A stretch of 64,000 bases of DNA, taken from the NCBI GenBank assembly GCA_963810485.1, contig CAWENQ010000007.1, positions 682,001 through 746,000 on the forward strand, given 5' to 3'. Of this stretch, positions 29,150-38,105 are shown piece after piece (the first letter of the stretch is position 1; every line of letters begins with the position of its first letter). The DNA comes from DATKFM01 sp963810485. Lineage in GTDB: Bacteria; Pseudomonadota; Alphaproteobacteria; Dongiales; Dongiaceae. The notes below the pieces were generated by a model, which was not told where the DNA came from, searched no databases, and saw nothing but the letters and a program-made list of their open reading frames with translations. A program made the translations under genes and the position numbers.

Positions 29150-29935
29150 TCAGTTGCCCATCTCTTCCAGCGCCGCCAGCGATTCCGGCAGGATCTGCCC
29201 ACCATCGATGATCAGCGTCTGTCCTGTGACATAGCCGGCTTCGTCGCTGGCGAAATACAGCGCGCCATAGCCGATATCCTCGACGGTGCCGAGCCGCCGC
29301 AGCGGCACGGAATCCGTCATCTTCTTCTCGTAATCCGGCCCCAACCCTTCCAAGCCTTCGGTGCGGATGTTGCCGGGCATCACCGCGTTGATGGTGATCT
29401 TGCTGGGGGCCAGCTCGATGGCGGCGGTGCGCAGGAAGCCGAGCTGCCCCGCCTTGCTGGCGCCATAGTGGGTCCAGCCGGGATAGCCGGTGACCGGTCC
29501 GGTGATGGAGGAGGTGACGATGATGCGGCCCTTGCCCTTCTTCTTCATCGCGGGCAGGCAGGCCTTCACCGCCAGGAAGGTGCCCTTCAGGTTTGTCGCC
29601 AGCACCTCGTCCCATTTCTCTGCCGTCATCTCCGTCAGCCTGGCGGCGGGGAAGATGCCGGCATTGGCGCAGAGGATGTCGATGCCGCCATGGGCCTTCT
29701 CGGCCGCGGCGGCCATGCGCTCCATGTCCGCCCACTTCGTCACATCGGCGGCGTGGGCCGCGGCCGTGTCGCCGGCGGCCTTGATCTCGTCGGCGGTCTT
29801 CTGCGCCGCCGCCAGATCCCGCGCCACCACCAGCACCTTGCCGCCGGCCTTGGCGAACACCCGGGCGATGCCCTTGCCGATGCCTTTGCTGGCGCCGGTG
29901 ACGATGACCGACCGGCCGGTGATGGATGTGAACAT
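29150..29935 (-). CDS. SDR-family dehydrogenase (candidate 1-amino-2-propanol dehydrogenase)
   Basis: 261-aa classical short-chain dehydrogenase. The cofactor motif is TGASKGIGKGIA, the structural CANAGIFPAARL, and the catalytic set includes VTSSITGPV and YGASKAGQLG (Tyr-x3-Lys). The end QTLIIDGGQILP is typical. RMM loci carry an SDR acting on amino-2-propanol/aminoacetone, so the same job is proposed here. GGGAGG lies before the ATG; it is the second gene of the operon. Confidence 0.87.
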   Translation of the reverse strand: MFTSITGRSVIVTGASKGIGKGIARVFAKAGGKVLVVARDLAAAQKTADEIKAAGDTAAAHAADVTKWADMERMAAAAEKAHGGIDILCANAGIFPAARLTEMTAEKWDEVLATNLKGTFLAVKACLPAMKKKGKGRIIVTSSITGPVTGYPGWTHYGASKAGQLGFLRTAAIELAPSKITINAVMPGNIRTEGLEGLGPDYEKKMTDSVPLRRLGTVEDIGYGALYFASDEAGYVTGQTLIIDGGQILPESLAALEEMGN

Positions 29936-29977
29936 GTCTGACCTCCCTGGTTTCTTGGAGTCTATCGGTGGCGGCGC

Positions 29978-30982
29978 TCAGGCGAACTTGCTGAGATATT
30001 TGTCGGCGAGCATGCAGGCGCCCTCGGTGAAGGGCACACCCTGGCTCTGGGCCAGTTCGGTCTCCGCATGAGAACCGATCCAGGCCACCAGCAGCAGCCG
30101 CCGCAGCAGGATAAAGGTGGGAATCTCCGCCTCGTCCTCGGCGGAGAGAGCGGCGACTTTCCGGTATCCCGTCAGCCAGGCGGCGACCAATTCCGGTACG
30201 TCCGGCCGATGCTCGATGAAGGACAGGGCGGTGCCCAGATCATAGAGGTACCAGCTGAAACCACTGTCATCGAAATCGATGACCTTGGTCCGGGTGCCCT
30301 CCACCAGCAGGTTGGCCAGGCGTATGTCGGCGTGAACCAGCCCGAACCTTTCACGGCCCATGCCGAAGCGCTCGAGCCGCCGCTTGATGGCCTGGGACAG
30401 CCGCTCCAGCAGCTTCACGCGGTCCGGAGTCAGGCCCATGCCATCCTGCCAGCGGCCCCAATGGGGTTTCGACCCCAGCGAGGTCTCGTAGTCCCAGATA
30501 TGCCGGGTGAAACCGGCGGGCAGCGTCCAGCCCTTGGCATGCTGGTGCATCCGGGCGGACACCTCGCCCAGGCGGACGAACGGCTCCGCCAGCCCCTCTT
30601 CGGCCGGCTCGCTGCCGGTCATGAATTTGAACATCACGGCATGGCGCGGATCGGCCAGGTCGGCACTGTGCAGGAGCTGGATCAAGCTGCCGTCCTCGGC
30701 AGGAATCGGTTCAGGCGTCTCGACGCCGGCCTCCCGCCGCAGCGCCGCCATCCACTGCAACTCGGAGTTTATCGCCTCCCTGCTGTGATAGCCGACGCGA
30801 TGGATGCGCAGGATCGAAGGCTCGCCGGACGCCGGGTCGTCGACGCGATAGGTGGCGTTTTCCGAAAGGTTGATCAGTTTCGCGGTGGCGGCCGGCGAAT
30901 GGCCCCAAAGCACCAGGGAACGCTGGGCCATGGAGGCCAGGCGCGCCAGAAGCTCCGCCACCGAAACTGCCGATCCGCTCAT
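29978..30982 (-). CDS. Aminoglycoside phosphotransferase-like kinase (candidate amino-alcohol kinase)
   Basis: 334-aa APH/choline-kinase fold protein. The catalytic loop VHADIRLANLLVEG contains HxDxxxxN, followed by the metal-binding KVIDFDDSGFSWYLYDLG. The N-lobe has NLSENATYRVDDP. In the microcompartment context it likely phosphorylates an amino alcohol before the PLP enzyme acts. ATG 30982 is preferred; an in-frame GTG at 31006 would add eight residues but has its GGGAG too close. It is the first gene of the operon. Confidence 0.85.
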   Translation of the reverse strand: MSGSAVSVAELLARLASMAQRSLVLWGHSPAATAKLINLSENATYRVDDPASGEPSILRIHRVGYHSREAINSELQWMAALRREAGVETPEPIPAEDGSLIQLLHSADLADPRHAVMFKFMTGSEPAEEGLAEPFVRLGEVSARMHQHAKGWTLPAGFTRHIWDYETSLGSKPHWGRWQDGMGLTPDRVKLLERLSQAIKRRLERFGMGRERFGLVHADIRLANLLVEGTRTKVIDFDDSGFSWYLYDLGTALSFIEHRPDVPELVAAWLTGYRKVAALSAEDEAEIPTFILLRRLLLVAWIGSHAETELAQSQGVPFTEGACMLADKYLSKFA

Positions 30983-31006
30983 GATGTCAAACCGTTGCGG
31001 CGGCAC

Positions 31007-31255
31007 TCCCGCCGTTTTGAGGGAGCGCCATCAGCCATAGCATCGCCGTTCGCCGTCTTTCGGTCTTGACCCCAGCGAGCGAATATTTGACAGTTGATGA
31101 CAGCGGACGTCGCGCCAATTGACGCCGTGAACCCCGCCCTAGGTTGTGATCGCAAATCGCCTTGGCAGACGCGGCGCCGTCTCGTTAGGCTATAAGAACC
31201 GGAGGTCCGGCCGAATACGGCTGACCTCTCGATCAGACAGGGAGAAGGAAAGAAA
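31007..31255. promoter_or_regulatory. Divergent promoter region between microcompartment operon and ABC importer
   Basis: 249 bp separate the two transcripts. A candidate promoter for the importer is TTGGCA at 31162-31167 and TAGGCT at 31186-31191 with 18-bp spacing. A TTGACA occurs near 31088 without a good partner. GAGGTC and GACCTC near 31202-31227 form an inverted repeat that could bind a regulator. GGAGAAGGAA precedes the importer start. Confidence 0.4.
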
Positions 31256-32434
31256 ATGAGCCCGACAAAGTCAGCCCAGTTCGCACTGGCGGCTTCGCGC
31301 CGTCAGTTCCTGAAATCCACGGGTGCCGCTGCGGCGGTGGCCGCCGTGGGCACGGGTCTATCCGGTTCCGCACAGGCGGCACGCGAAACCGAAATGAACA
31401 TCCTCTGCTGGGAAGGCTATAACAGCGCCCAGGTGCTGGATCCCTTCCGCAGCGCCAAGGGCGCGACGGTCAAAGCGGAATCGCTGACCAACGATCCCAC
31501 CATGATCGACCGGCTGCGCGCCGGCGAAACCAATGTCTGGGACTTGATCAATGTGAACAATCCCTGGGCGCGCAAGGTCATGCATCCGGAAGGGCTAATC
31601 AAGCCGCTGGATCGCGCCCGCTTCGAACCCCATTTCGAGAAGATGCTGCCGGCCTTCAAGCCGCCCTATCGCTGGGCGATGAGCGACGACGGCAACGACC
31701 TCCTGGGCATGTGCCAGCGCTTCGGCCCCTACAGCTTCGTCGTCAATACCGACAAGATCAGCCGCAAGACCGCGGAGGACCAGGGTTGGGACCTGTGGAA
31801 CGATCCCGCCAACGACGGCAAGTATGGTATTCTTGAATCCGACGATTGGAATGTGTTCAACCTCTGCCTGATCGCCGGTTTCAATCCGTTCGTCGACCAT
31901 ACCGACGCTGAAGTCGCGGCATTTACAGACGCGGCCAATAGGGTGTTCAAGGGGGCCAAGCTCGTCGGCGACATCGCGACGATGAATCAGGCCCTGGTAT
32001 CCGGCGAAATCGATTTCCACATGACCGGCGGCACTTACAGCGCGTCGCCGGCGCGCGCCGACGGCAATAAGAACATCCGCGGCATCACGCCGCGGAAGGG
32101 TCCGATCGACGGCAAGGGTGGCGTGTCCTGGATCGAGGTCACGTCCCTGGTCAACAACCCGCAGCTCTCGCCGCTGGCGGCCGATTTCCTCGAATATGTG
32201 CAGGCGCCGGACGTGTCCCACACGGTTGCCTTTGCAGAAGGCACGTTCAACCCGGTGGCGCAAATGGGCAACCCCGATTGCTTCAGCCTGTTCACCACGG
32301 ACGAGCTGGACGCGATTCAATGGGACAGCCTGGAAGAAGAGATGTCGCTGTCCTACGAGTACGATATTCCACCCGACTACACGAAGCTGCATGAGCTGAT
32401 GACGGCCGCCAAGCGCGCGGCGTCTGGCGGTTAA
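31256..32434 (+). CDS. PotD-like extracellular solute-binding protein (Tat-type signal)
   Basis: 392-aa periplasmic binding protein of the spermidine/putrescine (PotD/PotF) family. The N-terminus has a twin-arginine-like signal, SRRQFLKSTGAAAAVAA, ending near AQAA. Mature sequence starts MNILCWEGYNSAQVLDPFRS, and family segments include TNDPTMIDRLRAGETNVWDL. The family binds polyamines and other organic cations. Divergent from the microcompartment operon, it is a plausible uptake route for that operon's amino-alcohol substrate. Confidence 0.88.
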   Translation: MSPTKSAQFALAASRRQFLKSTGAAAAVAAVGTGLSGSAQAARETEMNILCWEGYNSAQVLDPFRSAKGATVKAESLTNDPTMIDRLRAGETNVWDLINVNNPWARKVMHPEGLIKPLDRARFEPHFEKMLPAFKPPYRWAMSDDGNDLLGMCQRFGPYSFVVNTDKISRKTAEDQGWDLWNDPANDGKYGILESDDWNVFNLCLIAGFNPFVDHTDAEVAAFTDAANRVFKGAKLVGDIATMNQALVSGEIDFHMTGGTYSASPARADGNKNIRGITPRKGPIDGKGGVSWIEVTSLVNNPQLSPLAADFLEYVQAPDVSHTVAFAEGTFNPVAQMGNPDCFSLFTTDELDAIQWDSLEEEMSLSYEYDIPPDYTKLHELMTAAKRAASGG

Positions 32435-32452
32435 GCGGCGCGGCTCGTTACG

Positions 32453-32506
32453 GGCGGACCCTCAGCGGAATTCTCCGGACATGCTGTCCGGCCGTAAGGG
32501 TCCGTC
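32453..32506 (+). repeat. Nested intergenic stem-loop between binding-protein and ATPase genes
   Basis: An inner perfect hairpin CCGGACA-TGC-TGTCCGG (32475-32491) sits inside an outer 8-bp stem, CGGACCCT at 32455 pairing with AGGGTCCG at 32497. No T-tract follows. Such structures often stabilise the upstream binding-protein mRNA and lower downstream expression. Confidence 0.6.
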
Positions 32507-32565
32507 CAAAGCCTCGTTGACGCGGTGCCGCCGGTCATGCCGGGGCCGTACAAATTGATCGGGCC

Positions 32566-33630
32566 ATGAATCAACAAGCAATCCTGCAGCTTCGCGGGCT
32601 GACAAAAAACTTTGGCCAGCTTACCGCCGTCGATCACGTCGATCTCGATGTGGCCGAAGGCGAGTTCTTCACCATCGTCGGACCCTCCGGCTGCGGCAAG
32701 ACCACGCTGCTGCGCATGCTCGCGGGCATGGAGATGCCGACATCGGGCGACATCCTGCTGCGGGGCCAGCGGATAAACGACATGCCGGCGAACCAGCGGC
32801 CCACCTGCATGGTGTTCCAGTCGCTGGCGCTGTTTCCGCACCGGACCGTGGGCCAGAATATCGAATTTCCGCTGAAGATCCGCGGCGTCGATGCGGCGGC
32901 GCGCAAGGAACGGGCGATACAGCTCATGCGGCAGCTCCGCCTGCCGGAAAATTATTACGACAAACCAGTCACCCGCTGCTCCGGCGGCGAACGTCAGCGC
33001 GTCGCCCTGGCCCGCGGCCTCGCCTACGATCCGCAGATCCTGTTCTTCGACGAACCGCTGTCGGCGATCGACTACAAGCTGCGCAAGACGCTGGAAAAGG
33101 AACTCAAGGACATCCACCGCGAGACCGGCAAGACCTTCATGTACATCACCCACAGTCTCGAAGAGGCGATGGTGATGAGCGACCGCATCGGCGTGATGCG
33201 CGGCGGGCGCCTGGTGCAGGTCGGCTCGCCGGAACAGATCTATAGCCAGCCCCAGGACAAGTTCGTCTCAGAATTCATGGGCGAAGTGAATGTCTTCGAC
33301 GTGCGGCTGCAGGATGATGGCCGCCTGGTATCGAATGCCGTGCCCGGCAGTTTCATTCCGCCGCGACTGCCGCCGAACTTCACGTCGGGTTACCTGGTGG
33401 TGCGGCCGGAATCCGTGCGCTTCCTGATCAAGGCCGACCAGACCGAGAACCATGTGCGCGGCCGGGTCTACAACGAATACGCGCTGGGCAGCCGCATCCA
33501 GTTCCAGGTGCGCGCCGGCGACCAGGTATTCGTCGTGGAAACGCTGCGGCAGCAGATGATCGGCGGCCGCCGGGACGACGACGTGCTGATCGGCTGGAAT
33601 GCCGCCGACAGCATCCTTGTGACGGGCTGA
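32566..33630 (+). CDS. PotA-like ABC transporter ATP-binding protein
   Basis: 354-aa importer ATPase with a C-terminal TOBE-like domain (about residues 240-354). Walker A is GPSGCGKTT, Walker B ILFFDEP and the H-loop ITHS. The signature reads CSGGERQRVAL, with Cys in place of the usual first Leu. It energises the two permeases that follow. The start ATG at 32566 comes 131 bp after the binding-protein gene, beyond a stem-loop. Confidence 0.92.
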   Translation: MNQQAILQLRGLTKNFGQLTAVDHVDLDVAEGEFFTIVGPSGCGKTTLLRMLAGMEMPTSGDILLRGQRINDMPANQRPTCMVFQSLALFPHRTVGQNIEFPLKIRGVDAAARKERAIQLMRQLRLPENYYDKPVTRCSGGERQRVALARGLAYDPQILFFDEPLSAIDYKLRKTLEKELKDIHRETGKTFMYITHSLEEAMVMSDRIGVMRGGRLVQVGSPEQIYSQPQDKFVSEFMGEVNVFDVRLQDDGRLVSNAVPGSFIPPRLPPNFTSGYLVVRPESVRFLIKADQTENHVRGRVYNEYALGSRIQFQVRAGDQVFVVETLRQQMIGGRRDDDVLIGWNAADSILVTG

Positions 33631-33636
33631 CCGGCG

Positions 33637-34500
33637 ATGACACCTGTCAAGCTGCCGCAATGGTTGGTTCCCGGCCGGCGCCATTCGGTGCCGATACTTG
33701 TCTTGCTGCTGGTCGGCTTTGCCGCGCCGCTCTTCACAGTCATCGCCTTCAGCTTTGCGCCGCCCCGCACTTATTCTCTATGGCAGGCGCCGGGATTGGA
33801 GAATTATCGGACCATCTTCACCGAGACCTACTACGTATCCTTTGCCTGGTCGCTGTCCCTGGCGCTGATCACCGTCGTCATCCTGGCGCTGCTTTGCTAT
33901 CCGCTGGCCTATGGTTTGGCGAAGGTCTTCGGCCGATGGGCCAATGCGGTGACGCTGATCCTGGTGCTGCCGCTGTTCGTGTCGGAGAATCTGCGCCTCT
34001 ATGGCTGGATCCTGTTCTTCATCAAGAACGGCGTGCTGCTAGGTACCCTTAAGCACTTCTTCGGCATCGAGCCCGAGAGCTGGCTGTTCACGCCGGCCAT
34101 GACCGTGTTCGGCATGGTCTATGTCTACCTGCCGTTCATGCTCTTCCCCATGACACTTGGCGTGTCGATGGTGCCGCGGGAAACGGTGGAGGCCGCCGCG
34201 GATCTCGGCGCCAACCGCTGGCAGGTGTTCTATGAGGTGGAACTCCCGTTGGCGATGCCGGGCATCGTCATCGGCGGCCTGCTGACTTTCGTGCTGGCCA
34301 TGGGCGCCATCGCCGAAGCGAAGGTGCTGGGCGGCCAGTCGGTCATACCCATCGTCCATGATATCGAGATCACCTTTACCTATGCGCAGAACTGGCCGCT
34401 GGGCTCCGCCCTGGCGGTGCTGCTGATGCTGGTGGTGGGCGTGCTGGTGATGCTCGTGCTGCGCCGGTTCGATCTCGACCGCATCCTGAAGCGGGACTAG
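33637..34500 (+). CDS. PotB-like ABC transporter permease
   Basis: 287-aa inner-membrane permease with about six helices of the MetI family. The EAA loop that docks the ATPase is VEAAADLGANRWQVFYEVEL followed by PLAMPGI. It starts 6 bp after the ATPase stop and pairs with the next permease, as PotB with PotC. Confidence 0.92.
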   Translation: MTPVKLPQWLVPGRRHSVPILVLLLVGFAAPLFTVIAFSFAPPRTYSLWQAPGLENYRTIFTETYYVSFAWSLSLALITVVILALLCYPLAYGLAKVFGRWANAVTLILVLPLFVSENLRLYGWILFFIKNGVLLGTLKHFFGIEPESWLFTPAMTVFGMVYVYLPFMLFPMTLGVSMVPRETVEAAADLGANRWQVFYEVELPLAMPGIVIGGLLTFVLAMGAIAEAKVLGGQSVIPIVHDIEITFTYAQNWPLGSALAVLLMLVVGVLVMLVLRRFDLDRILKRD

Positions 34501-34503
34501 GCA

Positions 34504-35307
34504 ATGACCGGCCAGACATCCCGCGGCATGAAAGCGTTGCTCTGGGCCTGGGCTTTGGCAATCGCGGTGTTTCTCTATCTGCCCTCGATTTGCGGCGCCA
34601 TCGCGTCATTCGGCGCCAGCCGTTATTTCCTGTTTCCGGTGCAGAATTGGGGACTCTCCTGGTACGAGAAGACATTTGATTCGATTCAGATCCATGAGTT
34701 GCTGCAGACCTCGATGCTGATCGCCGGAATCGTCACGCTGTTCTCCGTCGTCATCGCGTTCTTCGGCGCCCTGGCCTTCGCGCGCTACGATTGGCGTGGC
34801 CGTTCGATCTATCAGAAGCTGGTGCTGCTGCCGATCTTCTTTCCGCAGTCGGTCCTCGGGCTGGCGCTGTTGCTGTGGTTCAGCTCCCTGGGGCTGCAGA
34901 TGTCCTGGATGACGGCCGTATTCGCCCACATGGTCTGGATCGTGCCCGTGGTGACGCTGGTGATCTCGATCCAGGTCTATAGCTTCGATCCGGCGCTGGA
35001 GGAGGCGGCCTTCGATCTCGGCGCCAACCGCTGGCAGGTGCTGCGGGAGATCACGCTGCCGGTGTTGTGGCCGGGAATCTTCTCCGGCTGCCTGTTCGCC
35101 TTCCTGCTGTCCTGGGGCAATTTCCCGCTGTCGCTGTTCACGACGGGCGCCGATACGACCGTGCCGGAATATCTCTATGCCAAGATGGTGGCCGGCTATA
35201 CGCCGGGCGTGCCGGTCCTTGGCACGGTTTCGACGGTCGGCGCGGGGCTGCTGCTGTTCGGCGGCTATTTCATCATCTGGGTGCTGCGCAGCCGCCGCAC
35301 CGGCTAG
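34504..35307 (+). CDS. PotC-like ABC transporter permease
   Basis: 267-aa MetI-family permease with about six helices. The EAA loop is EEAAFDLGANRWQVLREITL followed by PVLWPGI. It begins 3 bp after the first permease. Its TAG stop overlaps the stop of the convergent methylase gene within CTAG. Confidence 0.92.
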   Translation: MTGQTSRGMKALLWAWALAIAVFLYLPSICGAIASFGASRYFLFPVQNWGLSWYEKTFDSIQIHELLQTSMLIAGIVTLFSVVIAFFGALAFARYDWRGRSIYQKLVLLPIFFPQSVLGLALLLWFSSLGLQMSWMTAVFAHMVWIVPVVTLVISIQVYSFDPALEEAAFDLGANRWQVLREITLPVLWPGIFSGCLFAFLLSWGNFPLSLFTTGADTTVPEYLYAKMVAGYTPGVPVLGTVSTVGAGLLLFGGYFIIWVLRSRRTG

Positions 35308-36218
35308 GCGGCCAGCCGCATCCAGGTCAGCTCATGCTTGTTGTGATGCAGATGCATCAGCCGGCTGCCGGGAATGGCGGCAAAGGACGCGGCGGCAGCG
35401 TGATCCGTCTCGCCCTGGAACTTGATGGTGCAGACGAAATTCCGCACCAGACCTGAGGCGAGCCAGCGCTTGACCAGCTCCAGCAGCTTCGCCGGGTAGC
35501 AGACGATATCGCTGCACAGCCAGTCGGCTGGTCCGATGTCGTGCGGCTCCAGTGCGAAGGCGCTCTCGGCGCGATAGTCGATGCCGGGCAGGCCGGCGAT
35601 CTCCGGGTCCAGCGTCGCCCGGTCGATGGCGATGACCCGTGCGCCCAGGGACTGCAGCACCCAGCTCCAGCCGCCCGGACTGGCGCCCAGATCCAGGCAG
35701 AGTTCGCCCGGCTGCGGCCACTTTCCGGCCAGCGTGAGCGCCTCCCAGAGCTTGAGATAGGCGCGATTGGGTGGCGCGGATTTATTCTCGACAAACTCGA
35801 CAGCGCCATTGGCAAAGGCGCTGGAACACTGCGGCGCCGCCAGCAACCGGTTGGCGTCCAGCAGCATCCAGGAACCCAGCGGCGCCTTCGGCAGCACCGC
35901 CGGAAACACCAACGGCTTGGCGCTGACATGGGGCAGCTTCTCCTGGATCAGGCTGGCGCGGCGGTGCAGGCGATGGGGATAGAGCGCCCAGTTGCGCTGC
36001 ATATCGCGTAACGCCTTGGCCGCCTGCGATATGGATTCAAATTCGATCTCCCGGACATCGTGCCAGACATTCGCCGCCCAGGCGGCGGGCCGCGCCGGAC
36101 CCTCAGTGAGTATCAATCGCCCGTGACGCTCGCGAATGCGGTCGCGCCCCAGCTCCTGTTCGAGCTGCGCCTCAAATCCCTCCGCTGCCAGATAGCCCGT
36201 TCTGTCTGGCCGGTCCAT
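35304..36218 (-). CDS. RlmM-like FtsJ-fold rRNA 2'-O-methyltransferase
   Basis: 304-aa protein. The C-terminal Rossmann domain has the SAM loop CLDLGASPGGWSWVLQSLGA. The FtsJ/RlmM catalytic tetrad appears to be Lys in NRAYLKLWEAL, Asp in LCSDIVCYP, Lys in CTIKFQGE and Glu in NKHELTWMRL. An N-terminal extension of about 150 residues fits RlmM, which methylates C2498 of 23S rRNA. The RlmM assignment is from motif order, not a search. Confidence 0.8.
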   Translation of the reverse strand: MDRPDRTGYLAAEGFEAQLEQELGRDRIRERHGRLILTEGPARPAAWAANVWHDVREIEFESISQAAKALRDMQRNWALYPHRLHRRASLIQEKLPHVSAKPLVFPAVLPKAPLGSWMLLDANRLLAAPQCSSAFANGAVEFVENKSAPPNRAYLKLWEALTLAGKWPQPGELCLDLGASPGGWSWVLQSLGARVIAIDRATLDPEIAGLPGIDYRAESAFALEPHDIGPADWLCSDIVCYPAKLLELVKRWLASGLVRNFVCTIKFQGETDHAAAASFAAIPGSRLMHLHHNKHELTWMRLAA

Positions 36219-36228
36219 CGCCCGGAGA

Positions 36229-37032
36229 TCAGCGCTGTTGCCGCGCCGCGATCAGCAGGTCGGCCAGCTCGGCAAAGCCGCCGCCGCCCCGCGCCCGCGT
36301 GATGTAGGTCGGCGGCGTTGAAATGCGGTCGCCAAAATCCGCCAGGTTGGCGACGCCGACCCCGTGGGGAAAGAAGCCGAACATCGGCTGGTCATTAGGC
36401 GAATCGCCGGTGAAAACGAATTTCTCCCGCTGTGCGTCAAGATCGATGCCGAACACCTCGGCCATCAATGTCCGGGTCATCCCCAGCTTGTCATAGCTGC
36501 CGAACCAGCCATTCACATGGATGGAGCTGGCTTTCGCCGTGGCGCCGTACTCCTCGAAGATCTGCAGGATGCGGTCGATTGCCTTGTCCGGCAATGGCGG
36601 CACATCCTCGCAGAAATCGATCGCCAGGTCGGCCTCGCGATAGAGCTGGTCCGAGGCGATGCCGGCGCCGGGCACCTCTTTCAGGATGCGCTCGCGCACC
36701 GCCACCAGCCGCGCGCGGTTGGCTGCCCGGGTCGCCTCGTCCATCAGGAATCGCTTCTGCAGTTTCCGCGCCTTCGGATCGTAGCGGAAATAGAAGGCGC
36801 CATTCTCGCCCACCACCGCATCCACCGGCCACATGCGGGCGATATGATCGCACCAGCCCGCGGGCCGGCCGGTGATGGGAATGACCAGAAGACCCGCCAC
36901 CTGCAGCCGTTCCATCGCGCCATAGGCCGCGGCCGGCAGCCGGCCTTCGCTGGTCAGCGTGTCGTCGATATCCGTCAGCACGCCGATGATGGCGCCGCGG
37001 GCGGGCAGGGGGAATTGTTCGAGGGGCAGCAT
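36229..37032 (-). CDS. HAD-superfamily (Cof/sucrose-phosphatase type) hydrolase
   Basis: 267-aa HAD-IIB phosphatase. Motif I is VLTDIDDTLTSEG (nucleophile Asp), motif II VIPITGRPAGW and motif IV VFTGDSPNDQPMFGF. The cap domain lies at about 90-190. ATG 37032 is chosen because motif I follows closely; the frame continues upstream antisense to the hydrolase gene and is not coding there. Sugar phosphate substrate unknown. Confidence 0.85.
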   Translation of the reverse strand: MLPLEQFPLPARGAIIGVLTDIDDTLTSEGRLPAAAYGAMERLQVAGLLVIPITGRPAGWCDHIARMWPVDAVVGENGAFYFRYDPKARKLQKRFLMDEATRAANRARLVAVRERILKEVPGAGIASDQLYREADLAIDFCEDVPPLPDKAIDRILQIFEEYGATAKASSIHVNGWFGSYDKLGMTRTLMAEVFGIDLDAQREKFVFTGDSPNDQPMFGFFPHGVGVANLADFGDRISTPPTYITRARGGGGFAELADLLIAARQQR

Positions 37033-37182
37033 GGGACGGCGAGAGAAGCCGATTCCGTTGCCACATTCAACGCCAAAGCGGCTGGCGCAGCACAGCCCTA
37101 GATCGGCCGCCGCCACGGCGTATAATCGCGCCTGCCAATTGTCGAAACGCTGCTCAAGGCGGCGCCTGCAGGGGAAGAATCC

Positions 37183-38094
37183 ATGGCAAAAACGTTGAAA
37201 CCCGTGATTTCCCGGGTGAAAGTCGATGGCTACAGCGTCGTCACCTACAGCTATGGCAGCGGCGACGAGGTGCTGTTCTTGCTCAACGGCGGTCCCGGGC
37301 TGCCCTGCAATTATCTGCGCGAACCCCTGATCGCCCTCGCGGACCAGGGATACCGGGTGGTCACTTACGATCAGCTCGGCTGCGGCCGTTCCGACAAGCC
37401 GACGGATAAGTCGCTCTGGAACATCTCCCGCTATGTGGAGGAGGTGGAGACGGTGCTGCGCGCCCTCGACCTGCCGCCGGTGCATCTCCTGGGCCATAGC
37501 TGGGGCGGCTGGCTGAGCATCGAGTTCGCGCTCACCTATCAAGCCTCGATCCGCACCCTGATCCTGTCGAACACCTGCGGCGACATGCCCCATCTGGTGA
37601 GCGAGTTGAACCGCCTGCGCGGCGCGCTCGGGTCCGAGACCGTGGCGATGATGCAGCGGCACGAGGCGATGGGACAGTTCGATCATCCGGCCTACAAGGG
37701 CGCGATCACCGTGCTGAACTACCGCCATGTGCTGCGGCTGGATGTGGCACCGAAGCCGGCGAACAACTCGCTCAAGGACTGGAACATGGGTCCCTACATG
37801 GAGATGCAGGGGCCGAACGAGTTCCTCTATATCGGCAATCTCAAGGACTGGAACCGTATCCCCGATATGCACCGCATCGCCGTGCCGGCGCTGGTGATGT
37901 GCGGCCAGCATGACGAGATGACGCCGGTCTGCGCCATGCGCATGCAGCGGGCGCTGCCGGATGCGGAGATCACCGTCTTTCCGAACAGTTCCCACATGCC
38001 GATCTATGAAGAGGCAGAAGCCTATCTGGCGCGGCTGACGAAGTTCCTCGGCAAGCATCGCCGGAAAAAATCCGCGGCGCGCCGCCGGCGCTGA
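37183..38094 (+). CDS. Alpha/beta hydrolase, proline iminopeptidase family
   Basis: 303-aa peptidase S33-type hydrolase. The oxyanion region NGGPGLPCNYL is the proline-iminopeptidase HGGPG variant. The nucleophile is Ser106 in LLGHSWGGWLS; acid and base are in MCGQHDEMTP and NSSHMPIYEE. The basic tail RRKKSAARRRR is unusual. It may release N-terminal prolines or cleave small amides. Confidence 0.87.
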   Translation: MAKTLKPVISRVKVDGYSVVTYSYGSGDEVLFLLNGGPGLPCNYLREPLIALADQGYRVVTYDQLGCGRSDKPTDKSLWNISRYVEEVETVLRALDLPPVHLLGHSWGGWLSIEFALTYQASIRTLILSNTCGDMPHLVSELNRLRGALGSETVAMMQRHEAMGQFDHPAYKGAITVLNYRHVLRLDVAPKPANNSLKDWNMGPYMEMQGPNEFLYIGNLKDWNRIPDMHRIAVPALVMCGQHDEMTPVCAMRMQRALPDAEITVFPNSSHMPIYEEAEAYLARLTKFLGKHRRKKSAARRRR

Positions 38095-38105
38095 GGAAGC
38101 ACGCC

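Noticed and set aside
36229..38058. 609-aa version of the HAD hydrolase
   Set aside because: The extra N-terminal part is antisense to the intact alpha/beta hydrolase; HAD motif I begins right after ATG 37032.
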